A DNA stretch of 64,000 bases from Panax quinquefolius (Eukaryota > Streptophyta > Magnoliopsida > Apiales > Araliaceae): NCBI GenBank assembly GCA_020205615.1, contig CM035166.1, positions 93,660,706-93,724,705 on the forward strand. The letters run 5' to 3'. The translations under genes were made by a program, and so were the position numbers. Every line of letters begins with the position of its first letter. Position 1 is the stretch's first letter. Shown here piece by piece: positions 42,855 through 54,420 of the stretch. The notes beneath the pieces were generated by a model. That model did no database searches. It had not been told where the DNA came from and saw only the letters and a program-made list of their open reading frames with translations.

Positions 42855-44060
42855 CATATTTAGGTAACATGGATATGTGAAAAACATTATGAATACGAGA
42901 CATACTTGGCGGTAAAGCGAGTCTATAGGGCACAGTTCCTACTCGATCAAGGATTAAAAATGGGCCAATAAATCGAGGAATTAGCTTTCCTCTCTTTCCA
43001 AATCTCGTAACCCCTTTCCATGGAGCAACACGTAACAACACATGATCTCCTATATCGAATTCCACGTCCTTTCGATGAAGATCAGCATAACTCTTTTGTC
43101 GATCTTGTGAGGTTTTTATACGTTCTTGGGATCGTTTGAATCTTTTCCGTAGTCATATACGTACCATCTCCTGGTCCCAACAATGTTGCTTCACCCACCT
43201 CATCCCAAAGATACCGAGAACGGCACTTTCTTCCATACAATGCTTGAATGGAGCCATGCCAATACTTGCTTGATAAGCGTTGTTGTAGGAAAACTCCACC
43301 AATGGTAAAAACTTGTCCCAACTTCCTTGAAATCAAGGACACAGAGTCTTAATAGATCTTCAAGAGTTTGAATAGTCCTCTCCATTGTCCCATCCATCCG
43401 AGGATGATATCTTGAAAGCTAAATCGTAATCGCATGCCCATAGCTTTTTGAACTAACCCAAAATCGTGAAGTGAATCTTGGGTCTCGATCGAAAACTATG
43501 GATACCGGCATACCATGCGATCTTACAATCTCGTTTATGTACATACGAACAAGACGTTCAAGTGTATAAGTCTCTCGTATCGGTAAGAAATGAGTAGACT
43601 TGGTCAATCTATCAACAATGACCCAAATCGCATCTATGCCTTGAGAAACCTTGGGAAGACCAGTAACGAAATCCATGGTAATGTGCTCCCACTTCCATTC
43701 TGGAATTTCAAGTGGTTGCAATGGACTTTTTGGTACTTAATGCTCCGCCTTGACTCGTTGACATGTTAGACACCTTGAGATAAACAACGCTATCTCTCTC
43801 TTCATATTGCCCCACCAAAATGTATGTCGAAGATCATGATACATTTTGGTACTCCCAGGATGGATTGCAAATGGTGTGTTGTGCGCCTCCATCATGATTT
43901 TATACTTTAAATCAGGGTTGTTAGGAACACAAAGTCTGGAGTTGACTCGAAGTATTCCTTCTTCATCGATTCTTGCTTCCGGCATCGCACCTTCTTGCAC
44001 TTTCTTCCTCATACGCATCAGCCCGGATCCGTAATTTGAGCCACTTTAATTTTATCAATT
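42855..44060 (-). pseudogene. Element C integrase, all parts present, frameshifted
   Basis: On the minus strand, in order: the zinc-binding H..H..C..C domain (43737-44018: AHNTPFAIHPGSTKMYHDLR to CLTCQRVKAEH), the core with first Asp ([20 protein letters not shown]), second Asp ([14 protein letters not shown], 43419-43721) and Glu region (ERTIQTLEDLLRLCVLDF, 43200-43397), then the DVEFDIGDHVLLRVAPWKG and GKLIPRFIGPFLILDRVGT end. Frame changes near 43720, 43420, 43340, 43200 and 43070 break it. In active elements it inserts the cDNA into chromosomes; the chromodomain-like tail is thought to guide targeting. Confidence 0.88.
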
Positions 44061-44640
44061 AAAGTCGGTTCTACTCAGTATATTCGCCATCATCACGTGG
44101 GTCCCCAAGTTTTATCTCTATCTCCATCCTTTGCAAGTCGACAAAATGGGCCTTTGCGTTGAACAATATTGCACTCGTACCGCATATGATCTTCTACTCA
44201 ATGCGTCCGCCTACCACGTTCGCTTTTCGAGGATGGTATTGGATGGTATGATCATAATCTTTCAACAGCTTCAAGCCAACGTCGTTGTCGCATGTTGAGT
44301 TCCTTTTGAGTGAAGAAATATTTGAGGCTTTTTATGATCCGTAAAGATCTCCACTTTCTCCCCATACAAGTAATGCCTCCAAATTTTAAGTGCAAAGACA
44401 ACAATTTAACTCTAGATCATGAGTAGGATAATTCCTCTCATATTCTTTGAGTTGTCGTGAGGCATAAAGGCTATGACTTTCCCATGTTGCATGAGAACAC
44501 ATCCTAACCCTTTGCTCAAGCATCATCAGTAGATGACAAATCCTCCGAACCGGATGGTATTGTCGTAGCAGTCTTTGAAATGAGTCTCCTCTTGAGTTTT
44601 TGAAAACTCTTCTCACATTCCTCGCTCCAACCAAACTTTT
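44061..44640 (-). pseudogene. Element C RNase H, degraded
   Basis: Begins near VGARNVRRVFKNS (44634) and includes SDDA-like, VLMQHGKVIAF-like and ANVVGGRIE-like remnants (normally KANVVADALSRR) in several frames. The RNase H domain removes the RNA template; the catalytic residues cannot be followed in a single frame. Confidence 0.7.
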
Positions 44641-45430
44641 TATCTTTCCGAGTCACCGATTTGAGTTAATGGAGTAGCGATTCGAGAAAATCCTTCCACG
44701 AATCTCCGATAATAACCAATTAAACCAAGAAAGCTACGTGCTTGATCCATCGATTTAGGTTGCTCCCAAATTTGAATAGCTTCAATCTTTCTTTGGGTCA
44801 ACAGATATTCCATGACTTGATACCACGTGCCCAAGGAATGCTACTTCCTCGAAGCGAACTCGCATTTCTTCAACTTGGCATAAAGCTTATATTCACGAAG
44901 CTTTTGGAGTGTCAGCCTCAAGTGTTGCTCATGATCTTCACGGCTTTTGGAATAAATAAAGATGTCATCAATAAAGACGACCACAAAGTGATCCAAATAT
45001 TTCTTGAATACTCGGTTCATCATAACCATGAAGGCAACAGGAGCATTAGTCAATCCAAAGGACATGACTAGGAATTCATAATGCCCGTCTGGGAGTTCGG
45101 CCGTCTTTGGAATGTCATCGGTTCTAATCTTCAATTGGTGATATCCGAATGAAGATCAATTTTGAAAAGAATTTGGCTCCTTACAATCGGTCAAACAGTC
45201 ATCAATACGCGGCAATGGATACCTATTTTGATGGTGACATGATTCAACTCTCGATAATCAATACAAAGTCGCATCTCCCATCTTTCTTCTTCACGAATAG
45301 AGCAGAGCACCCCAAGGAGAAGTACTAGGACGAATAAAGCCAATGTCTAACAATTCCTGCAGATTGGGTCTTTAACTCACGAAGTTCAATAGGAGGCATT
45401 CGATATGGGGCTTTGGAAATGGGTTTTGTC
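44640..45430 (-). pseudogene. Element C reverse transcriptase with FIDD motif, frameshifted
   Basis: Minus-strand segments: palm region [20 protein letters not shown], then [20 protein letters not shown] (44841-45134), which holds the FxDD catalytic motif of gypsy RT. The thumb follows: [20 protein letters not shown] and [18 protein letters not shown] (44640-44834). Between 45135 and 45430 the fingers region (RLCIDYRELN-like) is in broken frames. This is the only gypsy RT catalytic core in the window; A, B and D have lost theirs. Confidence 0.85.
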
Positions 45431-46378
45431 TTAGGGTTCAAGGTCGATACAAAATTCAATTTCACGCTCTGGGGGTAGGCCAGGAAGTTCTTCAGGGAAT
45501 ACGTCAAGAAATTTATTAACAACGGAAATATCATTCAAAGTTGTCGTATTTTTGTTTAGATCTGTGACATGAGCTAAGAAAGTTTGACATCCATTTTTCA
45601 ATAAATGAATAGCTTTATGGCTTGAGATGACCGTGATTGATTTTAATGGTTTGGTCGCTTGAATTCGCATAATAGATTGATTAGGAATATGAAAGCTAAC
45701 AACCTTACGAAAACAATCAATTTTTGCATGATGAGTAGTTAACCAATCAATCCCTAGAATCACGTCAAATGCAAGTATTTTCAATGAAATAAGATCGACA
45801 GGTAATGTGAGGGTACCGATTTGAACCAAACAAGACTTATAAACAGTGGATGTAATGAAGGTTTCTCCCAACGGAGTTTCCACAGATAAGTCAAAGTCTA
45901 ATTTCTCCGAAGTCAAATTTAATCGATGAGCGCAAGTAGGAGAAATAAAAGAATGGGTAGAACCGGTATCAAATAAAGTATAAACTTCGTTAGAGTTTAT
46001 GATAAGTTTACCCGTGATGACCTCATTCGGGTTCCTTGCTTTCTGGGAGGTCACAACAAACGCTCTCCCTTGCACTACCGGCTTTGACTTTTCTGGGACG
46101 GCCTTTGGTGCCTCCATCCTAGCTGAATTTGTCTTCGGTGAACGACAAAATCGGGCTAAGTGACCTTCTCTTCCACAATTATAACATGCTTTGGACGGCA
46201 TCGCGCAATTTGGACTGATGTGTCCCTCCCCTCCGTATTTGAAGCATATGATAGGTGGTCTTTCTCCTTCCTTAACAACGGGTGTTGGTGCTGACGTCTT
46301 TCCATCATTGTTGAATCTCATCTTCTTGAAATGTCCATTCTTATTGTTTTGTACGATTACCATCGAGTGGTTTACCAT
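45431..46378 (-). pseudogene. Element C nucleocapsid-protease-RT linker, 315-codon open stretch
   Basis: Residues 45-58 are a first zinc knuckle with the second Cys changed to Tyr (CFKYGGEGHISPNC); residues 65-78 are an intact knuckle (CYNCGREGHLARFC). Protease follows with DTGS at 137-140 (EVYTLFDTGSTHSFISPTCA), LDFDLSVETPLGETF and DVILGIDWLTTHH. Then the linker to RT: LNDISVVNKFLDVFPEELPG, LPPEREIEFCIDLEP. The frame is open throughout, the longest reading frame in the window, but gag capsid upstream and RT downstream are in other frames. The first Met is internal, not a start. Confidence 0.88.
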
Positions 46379-47224
46379 TTACGGCCCGTTGATTCCCTCC
46401 ACGCTTGTTGTCACCGCTTCGATGATTACTCTCATAAGTATTATAATTTTGCCGCCGCTTCTTTTTAGTCAAGCGTTGACTCGTTATTATCGCTCCACTA
46501 ATCGAGCCCTATTTACAACATCTGAATACAAACACATTTTATGAGAAATAAGATGTTGACGTATCTCTGGCTTCAAACCTCTTAAAAACATTCGCGTCAT
46601 TCTCTCTTTATTATCCACCAAGTGGGATATGGCCGTGATAACTCCGCAAATTTTGCCTCGTATTGCGACACGGTCATATTGTTTTGTTCCAACTTGATAA
46701 ACTCCACCTCCTTCATGTGGCGAATACTTTTGGGAAAGTATTTGTCGTTGAAACGACTCTGGAACTTCTCCCAAGATATCTTGATCACAAGAGTTGAGTA
46801 AATTTTACCGATTCCCACCAATGTCTCTCCTCTTCACATGACATAAAAGGTGAAAGGGAACCTTTTGCTCCTCGGAGCATCCCAAGACATCAAATATCTT
46901 GGTGATCTGCTTTATCCATGCTTCCGCCATAAGTGGTTTTGGCTCTCCCTTAAACTCCGGTGTTCCCAGCTCCTTGAACTGTTTAGCGGTGACCGCCCGA
47001 GAGTTTCCAGTGTTTCCACCTACGTTTTGGACAAGAGCCGCTCTCGCCTGCTGTTGCATGAATTACATAAAGCCTCTGAACATTTGATCATTCATCATTT
47101 GGTCAGTGTTGTTGTTTGCATGAGGATTGTCGCCTTCCTGATGCACATTATCCTGATTATTGATATGTGGTGAATCAACGGTCGCCTGTGCTCCATTGCT
47201 ATTTTCAACATTCTCAGATGTCAT
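46379..47224 (-). pseudogene. Element C gag capsid region, frameshifted
   Basis: The ATG at 47224 (minus) follows the primer site region and starts MTSENVENSNGAQ, as in element A (MASENVEIINGAQ). FKELGTPEFKGEPKPLMAEA, WIKQITKIFDVLGCSEEQ, KISWEKFQSRFNDKYFPKSI, FIKLEQNNMTVSQYEAKFAE and MTRMFLRGLKPEIRQHLISH follow in three frames. It is a near full-length capsid gene broken by several small indels. Confidence 0.85.
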
Positions 47225-47398
47225 TTTCAGATACTGCCACAAAACAAAAGGTTAATTGACATATAATATATTATCCCTATATTCTGACCGACCAATAAAA
47301 TAGCACATAAACTTAGGTAGGTCATACTTGCGAAGGAATTCCCCGTCTCTCCCCTCCTAGTACTATTCTCACATCTTAGCCAAGGATCATATCCCTAA

Positions 47399-47410
47399 GC
47401 TTTGATACCA
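47399..47410 (-). promoter_or_regulatory. Primer binding site next to the E 5' LTR
   Basis: TGGTATCAAAGC on the minus strand, two bases from the LTR edge at 47413. It matches the initiator tRNA-Met complement at 11 of 12 positions, identical to the site of element A. Confidence 0.85.
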
Positions 47411-48530
47411 ACTGTGACGCCCCCAAAATTAGGTATACATCACCCATCTTGGGTCGTCAGATACATGGTACAAAATTCAAATACAACTTACTAATACAAT
47501 TGTTTGTGTACAATACGACAAAACATAAACTGTGAGTTTGAATACAAATATTGTCTACTAGAGATTATACAAACTTAAAAGGAGTTCTCATTACAATTAT
47601 TATCACACTATTTCACGAATATAGTGAGGACTACTAATGCTATCCTCCGGACCATTACTCCGCTCCCAGACTCGTCCCAAATTTATATTCTCATTTTTTG
47701 AAGAGAACAAAGAAAGAAAGGGTGAGCTCAACTAGCCCAATAAGAAATATTATGACTAAGATAATGCGAGAATAAATTATCATTAGCCTTCAACGATGTT
47801 AAACGATAAAATATAATAAACATCAAGTTTAATGCTGCAATGAACCGAGAATCCATTAAAAGAGTCAAGTAGAAAATAAAATCTACTATCTTTTATGATT
47901 TAAAAGGTTTTTCATCAACTTTATAGTGAGACTCGACTTTAATAAATATTCCACATCATCTAATCACCCCTACACTACGATCGAGGATATTCTTTAGTAT
48001 CACGACCACAATTATCCATGCACTTCATCGGGCGAAGAATATTTGTGTATTCATTAATGGTCATGATCATGCCAACAATCGTCCATCAATGCACTACGAG
48101 CCAATGAGGATTTTTACCACATCATTTGTAACATTACGGTAATGATTACACCAATAATCCTAGTCATAATCATACCAAGTCCATCTATGCACTTTTCTGA
48201 GGCCATGTAGATGACTTTCAAAAAATATAAATATGAGGATGATGACAATGATATAAGAATTCAATAAAACAAGTTCAAGAATTAATTTATCCAGAACTAA
48301 TAATGTCCAAATTGTCAACATGATCTTTGCTTTGTAGAGTAAAATTCAAGAATGATCGGAAGAATATTTCCATGAAAAGATCTTTGGATGAAGCGCGAAT
48401 ATCAAGGATATTTTACTAATTTCATGGAGTATAGAAGTCAAAACTTTAACCAACCGAGTATAATAAAGAATGGAATAACAAAAGAAATCACCATGCATAC
48501 GGTGCTTCAGCATGAGCGAGGTTATTTCAA

Positions 48531-48780
48531 TGAATAATAATAACGGAACCGAGGCGGTGCAAAATTTGCAAGAACAGAATAAGGATGTTCCAACAGAATA
48601 ATAAAGATTTTAACCGAGTCCCGGTGTAAACACACAAATAGGATGTTCCAATAGAATAATAATAAAAAGGCGAACCGAGTCCTGTAAAACACATGAAGCG
48701 TGATGTTCCAACAGAATAATAATAAAGACTGGCGGAACCGGTCAGTCCTGTAAAACACATAAACGGGATGTTCCAATGAA
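48531..48780 (-). repeat. ~58 bp tandem repeats in the E 5' LTR
   Basis: Four units equivalent to those at 14511-14745. Confidence 0.8.
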
Positions 48781-48817
48781 TAATAAAAGAATGTCACCAA
48801 GTATAGGTAAACCGCAT

Positions 48818-48822
48818 TATCT
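48818..48822. repeat. TSD of the copia element, left (TATCT)
   Basis: Identical to 57982-57986. Confidence 0.9.
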
Positions 48823-50699
48823 TGAAAGTAGTATGCACACAAGCCAATCATGTTTGATGATAAAGCATATACTTTGTAACAATCTTATTCATTTATTAAT
48901 AAAAAGTATTAATTTATTAAAGGCTTTTAAATTATCTACATGATCTTTGTTTTATAATATGTGATAAACCCATAGTTTTAAGCAATGCTTTTAGAATAAT
49001 GATGATGATCATTCTAATGAGATCTAAATTCTTAGAAAGCTTAAAACTAAAATAGTTCCCAATCATTGGATTACTAAATTGGGGATTAGTGAATCCGGAT
49101 AGATTGGTACATCGTTACTTGCTCATTGGATGAGGATGATTGATCTCACGATGATCATTTGTGTGGAGACACTAAAGCAAGTATGTAGGTGCTTATTAGA
49201 GAATAAGTTCAATTGAGCGTTGGCTCGCTAAGGAATACCTAATGGAGTTTTATTTGCTCACAATAGGAATTCTGTAGTGATAGTAAAGTACAAGTGATCC
49301 TTGGACTTGAGATCATCATAGTATCTTGTGTATGATGAGTTATACTTTGACTTATTCCTTAAGACCCTTAGGGTATATCAAAGGGTATGCTTGGGTATAA
49401 TAAGTTGTACATGGAGATAATGTATGATCAATAAAGAATCTACCACTTCTAATAAAAGAAGAAATGTCCTATGTGATTCGATAAATGACAACCCAGTAGT
49501 CCTTGGCGAGGTAAATGAAATTAGAAAGGAGTTTCTAATTTGCATTATTTGGAGTTGTGCATTTAAGGATCGAAATACATATAATTAAATAAAATAAGAC
49601 TTGGCGGTAATTCCATGTTTTATATTTAATTGGGACATTGTATGGTGGAAGGATTGAATTGTCTGGTAACTATTTACTCAAAGGTTCTTTTATGATTAAT
49701 GTTGAAATCTATATTATCCGGAAAGTCGTTAATCGCTGGGGAGACTTATCCTATTGTAGAATAAATATTATTTATTTAAATAAATTAATTGTTTAATTTA
49801 TTTATTTAAATAAGATTAGAATTGTTCTAATTGATTTATTCACAACCGTTTAATATGGAGAACCTAAAGGGTCACACCATAAAAGGAAGAATAATTATTT
49901 AAGAAGTTAATGGCATAATCGTAATAATATGTTAAGTATATTTAATTTAATCTATGGTGATAGAATAAATTAAATAGCTTAATATTTATTATTTAATATT
50001 TTAGAAATATTAAATATAAATTAATAAGAGGAGTCTTATTAATATTATTACAATTATTATTATTTTAATTTCTAAAAGAGTTTAGGAATTAATTTAATAT
50101 AAGTACTCTCATTTATTCCTAATAGGATTAGGAGGGAAAATTAGTTAAAGGAGTTTAATTAATTATCCCTAATAAGATTAGGGAGCTTAATTAATTAAAA
50201 GAATTTAATTAATTAAATAAAACCCAATTCCTTAATTGTTAAGGTGGGTTGCCCACATCTATAAATAAGAGGAGTCTTATTATGGGTGAGGGTGTTGTTG
50301 ATTTTTCAACATACGACATAATTCCAATTTGTTGGAGAGTACCCTTTTCTATAGAGATAGAAAACTAGGGTTTGAGCCAAATACCCATCTTCTTGAATTT
50401 TCTTCTTCCTTGGTGGATCACCTCTAGAGGCCAAACATTTAGGTGGCTAACGTTGATCAAAGGAAGGAACCAAACCCGGTGGATTCAAGATTGAACGCGA
50501 AAGGATTTGGAGGTGAACTTGTACCTGAGGAAGCTCGATCTTCAAGGGTATGATTTATTCTTTATCTTTTCGTTTAATTAATAATTGTGCATAAAAGAAT
50601 GATCCGGGTATATGGTTTGTAAAATTTTAAACTCGATTTTTTACACGCTTAGCATTATTTTGCAATTTGATTGCGTTCATGAATATTACAAACCTAACG
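48823..50699 (+). mobile_element. Copia 5' LTR
   Basis: 1877 bp, colinear with 56136-57981. It ends ...ACAAACCTAACG, with the usual final CA changed. It has a TATA box at 50260-50267 and AT-rich short repeats (TTAATTAATTAAA) upstream of it. Confidence 0.92.
50260..50267 (+). promoter_or_regulatory. LTR TATA box (copia)
   Basis: TATAAATA in CACATCTATAAATAAGAGG. The same sequence is in the 3' LTR near 57570. Confidence 0.6.
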
Positions 50700-50700
50700 A

Positions 50701-50713
50701 TGGCATCGAGCCA
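50701..50713 (+). promoter_or_regulatory. Primer binding site of the copia element, diverged
   Basis: TGGCATCGAGCC just after the 5' LTR resembles the initiator tRNA-Met site TGGTATCAGAGCC with one change and one missing base. Confidence 0.7.
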
Positions 50714-51080
50714 AACCTTTATGCAAATTATTAATTGTTATAATTTAATATGTATATTGATATGTGTTTAGAACAATTTAATTGGGCATAATTTTATTGT
50801 ATAAAATTTATTATAAAAAAATAATAATAATAAAATAAAAAAAAAAAAAAAGCATTTCAGCGTTCCATCGATTTTTTTTTCCTAACACTCTAAGTGATTC
50901 AAGGAAAGTGGCCTTACGAAAATCGATGCAGATTGCAAATTAAAAAAAAAAAAAACATGCATCACGAAAATTAAAAAAAGGCATAGCAGGAGATCATAAT
51001 CTTGGTGCCTGCCATAATCTTGATTCATCCGCACGGAATTAAGGGAGAAAAACGTGATTATATATACAATATATATTCGG

Positions 51081-51084
<4 letters not shown>

Positions 51085-51140
<56 letters not shown>
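51085..51140. repeat. (AT)n microsatellite
   Basis: Pure AT dinucleotides inside the copia leader. Confidence 0.95.
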
Positions 51141-51141
<1 letters not shown>

Positions 51142-51406
51142 TTAATTATTATATAATTAAAAAAAAGTTTATTTTAATTTTAAAATAAAAGGTTTATTTT
51201 AATATTAAAATATAAAGTTTTATTTTAATTTTAATAATTTATAATTAAAATAAAAAAGGTTTATTTTAATCTTAAAATAAAATGTTTATTTTAATATTAA
51301 AATTAAAGATTTATTTTAATTTTAAAATTAGAATTTCATGCTAACTAATTAGAGTTGGAATTGGATTCCATGCTAACTAATTGGAGTTGAAATTGGATTC
51401 TATTTT

Positions 51407-51583
51407 TCCTTAAATAAAGGAGTTTATTTAGATATGAAATAAGATTTCATATTATTCAAAATAAAGGAGTTTATTTGTGAATAGGAAAGAGAATCCTAAT
51501 TTCCTTAAATAAAGGAGTTTATTTAGATATGAAATAAGATTTCATATTATTCAAAATAAAGGAGTTTATTTGTGAATAGGAAA
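51407..51583 (+). repeat. Tandem duplication, ~96 bp unit, in copia leader
   Basis: CCTTAAATAAAGGAGTTTAT through TTTGTGAATAGGAAA occurs twice, starting near 51407 and 51503, almost without change. Part of each unit (AAATAAAGGAGTTTATTTGT) is itself a repeat of the unit start. Confidence 0.85.
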
Positions 51584-51610
51584 AAATATCCGTGTTTTTC
51601 TTTAATAAAG

Positions 51611-51740
51611 ATTTTTTTTACATGGAATTGGATTCCATAATTAATTAAAATAAAAGAGTTTATTTTAATTAAAGATTTTTTTTTTACTTGGAATTGGATT
51701 CCATAATTAATTAAAATAAAGGAGTTTATTTTGATTAAAA
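51611..51740 (+). repeat. Tandem duplication, ~68 bp unit, in copia leader
   Basis: GGAATTGGATTCCATAATTA followed by ATTAAAATAAARGAGTTTAT occurs twice. The palindrome GGAATTGGATTCC recurs in related form upstream (GGAATTGGATTCCATGC near 51357). Confidence 0.8.
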
Positions 51741-52624
51741 TTTTGATTAAAATAAAATAGTTTATTTTATTCAAAATTGGATAAATTAAAATAAAATAGT
51801 TTTATTTTGATTTAAATTTGGATTAAAATAAAGGAGTTTATTTTGATTCAAAATTAGATTTTATACTAACTAAATTTTCCCATTAAATGATATCAATATA
51901 TATATTAAATGTTTATTATTCATAAGATGAATGTTATTTATTGATGCGTATGGTGATGTGTATGATAATAAATGGGATTGATTATGGACTATTGACCAAT
52001 GTGATTGGATTTTATTTTAGTTGGATGCATGAATGTATGGGTTTTATTAAATGGGGTCTGCGTACCTCGTCTTCTCTAATTTTTTTCTTAATGTAAATTC
52101 TATCTCTCTCCTATGTACTTCCCCTTGACTGCTGATCAAGGCTTCTATTTATTTTAAATAGTATTGTAATAGGAATAGTTAGAATTAATTTTAGAAAATT
52201 AGAGATCAAATGAGCAAGGAGCGCGTGAAGACCCGTTTGTAATGGAGCCCGGGTTTAAATGTAATAGTTATATTTAAATATTATTTCTTGCACCCCTAGG
52301 GTTTGACCTTTTGGTTCACTTGGTGGCTCTAGTGAACCAAACTAGAATAAAAGTCCATAATCAATCCGGGTAGAATATAGTATTCTATATGTGCATGCTT
52401 ATACTATATATATTATATATTATGCAAACATGCTTCGCATGTTCATTAATATGACGCGTATTTTATATATATATATGTGTAAATGCACTAAACAAGATGA
52501 GACAAATTAATAACAAACCCCTCAATTTTTATATTAAGTCCTAAGCGTTCAAAGATATTTGGAATATCGAGCGTCAAGCCTTCTAGCATGATAAAATTAA
52601 TAGAGTATTAAATATTTAATATGA

Positions 52625-52922
52625 GTTTGTTGTGTCACCACAAGGCAAGTATTAAGTATTTAAGATGTTAATTTATCACATTTGATGCTTATAAAGAAAA
52701 TTGAACAATATTGTTTTGTTGTGTCACCACAAGGATGATATTTTTCTTTTTTGAATATATGGAGTGCTAGGTCGGACTTAACTTGGATAATTTTGATTCG
52801 GATGTGCCACCACTTAATCAAAATAATCTAAGAGGCAAAAGAAAAGGAGTTGCATAGTTGATGTAATTGACAAAAGTTGTCTACCTATTTATTTATATAT
52901 AGTTTGTTGTGTCACCACAAGG
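52625..52922 (+). repeat. Three copies of a GTTTGTTGTGTCACCACAAGG hairpin motif
   Basis: Copies start at 52625, 52714 (first base changed) and 52902. Each contains TTGTG-TCAC-CACAA, able to form a 5 bp stem. They lie in the leader just upstream of gag, where packaging or translation signals would sit. Confidence 0.8.
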
Positions 52923-53190
52923 CTATATACATTTGAAATGGGATCCTTATTCTCACTAGCAAATCTTTAATTAGATTTTGCCGAACTATATAAGTGAGGG
53001 TAATATAGTTTGAAGAAAATAGTGGGAGATACCAATTTAAAACAAGACCTAATTTATTTTGTTAATTAATAAAAGAATGTATGTTAAAATGTTGTTAAAT
53101 ACAAATTCATTTACGAAATTTTACAATGTCTAAAATTACTATCATTTGCGAAGCATATTAGATGCTAAATTAATCGGGCCAATTAAACGG

Positions 53191-53860
53191 ATTGGTTAAG
53201 GAATTTGAGAATAGTTCTCATAGTTTGAAAAGTTATCTTATGTCCTTAATACGCCTATCCTGCGCAATGGTTGCGCATAATGCCTCTGAGGAAGAGATTG
53301 TTACTTTTAGAAAGTGGCAAGATGATGCATGCAGATTGGCTCGATGCATCATGCTCGCATCCATCGATGAACGAGCTTCAGTACGTCGAGATGAAACTAT
53401 GGATGCTCCTACTATATTCCCGCACATCAAGTAGTTGATGGTGAGGAAAGTAGGGCCGATAGATATCGAGATATCTAAGGAGCTCTTCCGATCTAGAATG
53501 ACCAGATGACACTAAAGATGCAGATAAAAGTCCTTAACATTATCAATTTGATTGATCAATTAGGACAACGAGTTTTGTCATGGATGGATGGAGAGTTGAG
53601 TCAAGATTTGATTTTGCACTCACTCCGGACTCCTTTCACAATTGTTGTGAATTTTCATATGAACAAGCTAGATATCGACTTTTATTTGATTTGCTTAACA
53701 TGTTAAAAAATGTTGAGAGTCACTTTCCAACCAAGAAAGACCATATCTTCTTGGTAGAGGCCAAAGGATCTTTCGAAAGAAGAACGATTCAAAGAAGGTA
53801 AATAGAAAGGCATAAACAAAGGATAATAAGAATAAAAGCGATACGGATAGCAAATGAGTT
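53191..53860 (+). pseudogene. Copia gag, frameshifted
   Basis: FRKWQDDACRLARCIMLASI (53192-53434), EISKELFRSRMTR (about 53466), then IDQLGQRVLSWMDGELSQDL, ILHSLRTPF (53506-53640) and FHMNKLD, and in the next frame LLNMLKNVESHFPTKKDHIF. This is the UBN2-type gag order of plant copia elements: capsid-like helices, the MDGELSQDLIL block, the FHMNKLD block. At least three frame changes make it inactive. Confidence 0.85.
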
Positions 53861-53938
53861 TGCTTCCACTTTGATAAGCTTCGGACACTTTGGAAAGAAA
53901 CTCATGAGAAGCATCTTGCAGAGGCTAACCAAAGAAGC
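53861..53938 (+). pseudogene. Copia nucleocapsid zinc knuckle, broken
   Basis: CFHFDKLRTLWKETHEKHLA aligns with the family's CxHCxKxGHWKRNCxxYLA. The second Cys is Phe, the His is Leu-Trp shifted and the last Cys is Thr/His, so metal binding is lost. Confidence 0.75.
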
Positions 53939-54420
53939 TTAGTGAAGTTTCGGTTCTAATCTGATTTTGTTCATGATTGAAATAAATTTTCTTTAAGTCG
54001 AGGTTCTACTTGGGTATAGGATACCGACTTTGGTTATCATAAATATAGATTTATGAAGGGACCAAGAAGAAGTAGAAAGTTAAACAAAGATAAGTAATCC
54101 TATGTGGGAAATGAAGCAAAGGTTCTTTGTACATTAGCCATAGGAACTTATAGTTTAGCAATCCTACACGGCAAATCTATTAAGTCAATAAGTTGTTATT
54201 GTATTCCAATTACTTGTTAGAAACATTATTTCCATTTTATTGTTGGACAATGAAATATTTGGTATTATATTTAAGAACAATTATTGTTCTATTTATAATA
54301 ATAATGTTTTGTATAAATGAAATATTACCTAATAGATTTTGTATACTTGACTTACGTGAAAAATTATTTTGTAAATTGAACAAACTAGTATAAGAAAAGG
54401 AGATGATCATTCAAAGAGTT
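53939..54420 (+). pseudogene. Copia protease, degraded
   Basis: Near 54006 the frame reads STWV, a stop, DTDFGYH, against the family motif STSWVLDTGCGSHI; the catalytic DTG is now DTD. After it come short matches to the IPS..RNIISIS and pre-integrase region in broken frames. Confidence 0.7.

Larger units (their letters stand above)
16960..47412 (-). mobile_element. Element C: full gag-pol gypsy element lacking its own 5' LTR
   Basis: The 3' LTR (16960-18646 plus 35085-35710) and a complete interior (35711-35981 plus 42855-47412) are present. Its gag is followed directly by the 5' LTR of element E. Elements A and D are inserted in it. It is the only gypsy element here with gag, protease, RT, RNase H, integrase and chromodomain-like tail all represented. 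The right boundary against E is set by recombination and cannot be placed exactly. Confidence 0.8.
47413..48822 (-). mobile_element. Element E 5' LTR, first part (U5/R side)
   Basis: Begins TGTGACGCCCCCAAAATTAG and has the E-type ~58 bp repeats (48531-48780: TGTAAAACACA, GATGTTCCAACAG). It is cut by the copia element at 48823 and resumes at 57987. This part may be derived from C, E or both. Confidence 0.88.
50714..53190 (+). other. Copia leader: long AT-rich non-coding region with tandem repeats
   Basis: 2.5 kb between primer site and gag with no plausible ORF. It holds an (AT)n tract (51085-51140), TTTATTTTAAT-rich repeats, two tandem families (51407-51583 and 51611-51740) and three copies of a TTGTGTCACCACAA hairpin motif (52625-52922). 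It is unusually long for a copia leader. Confidence 0.75.

Noticed and set aside
29762..47412. Possibility that the gypsy pol genes are an endogenous pararetrovirus
   Set aside because: LTRs, a tRNA-Met primer site, integrase and a chromodomain-like tail identify Ty3/gypsy elements; no movement protein or virus-type genome order is present.
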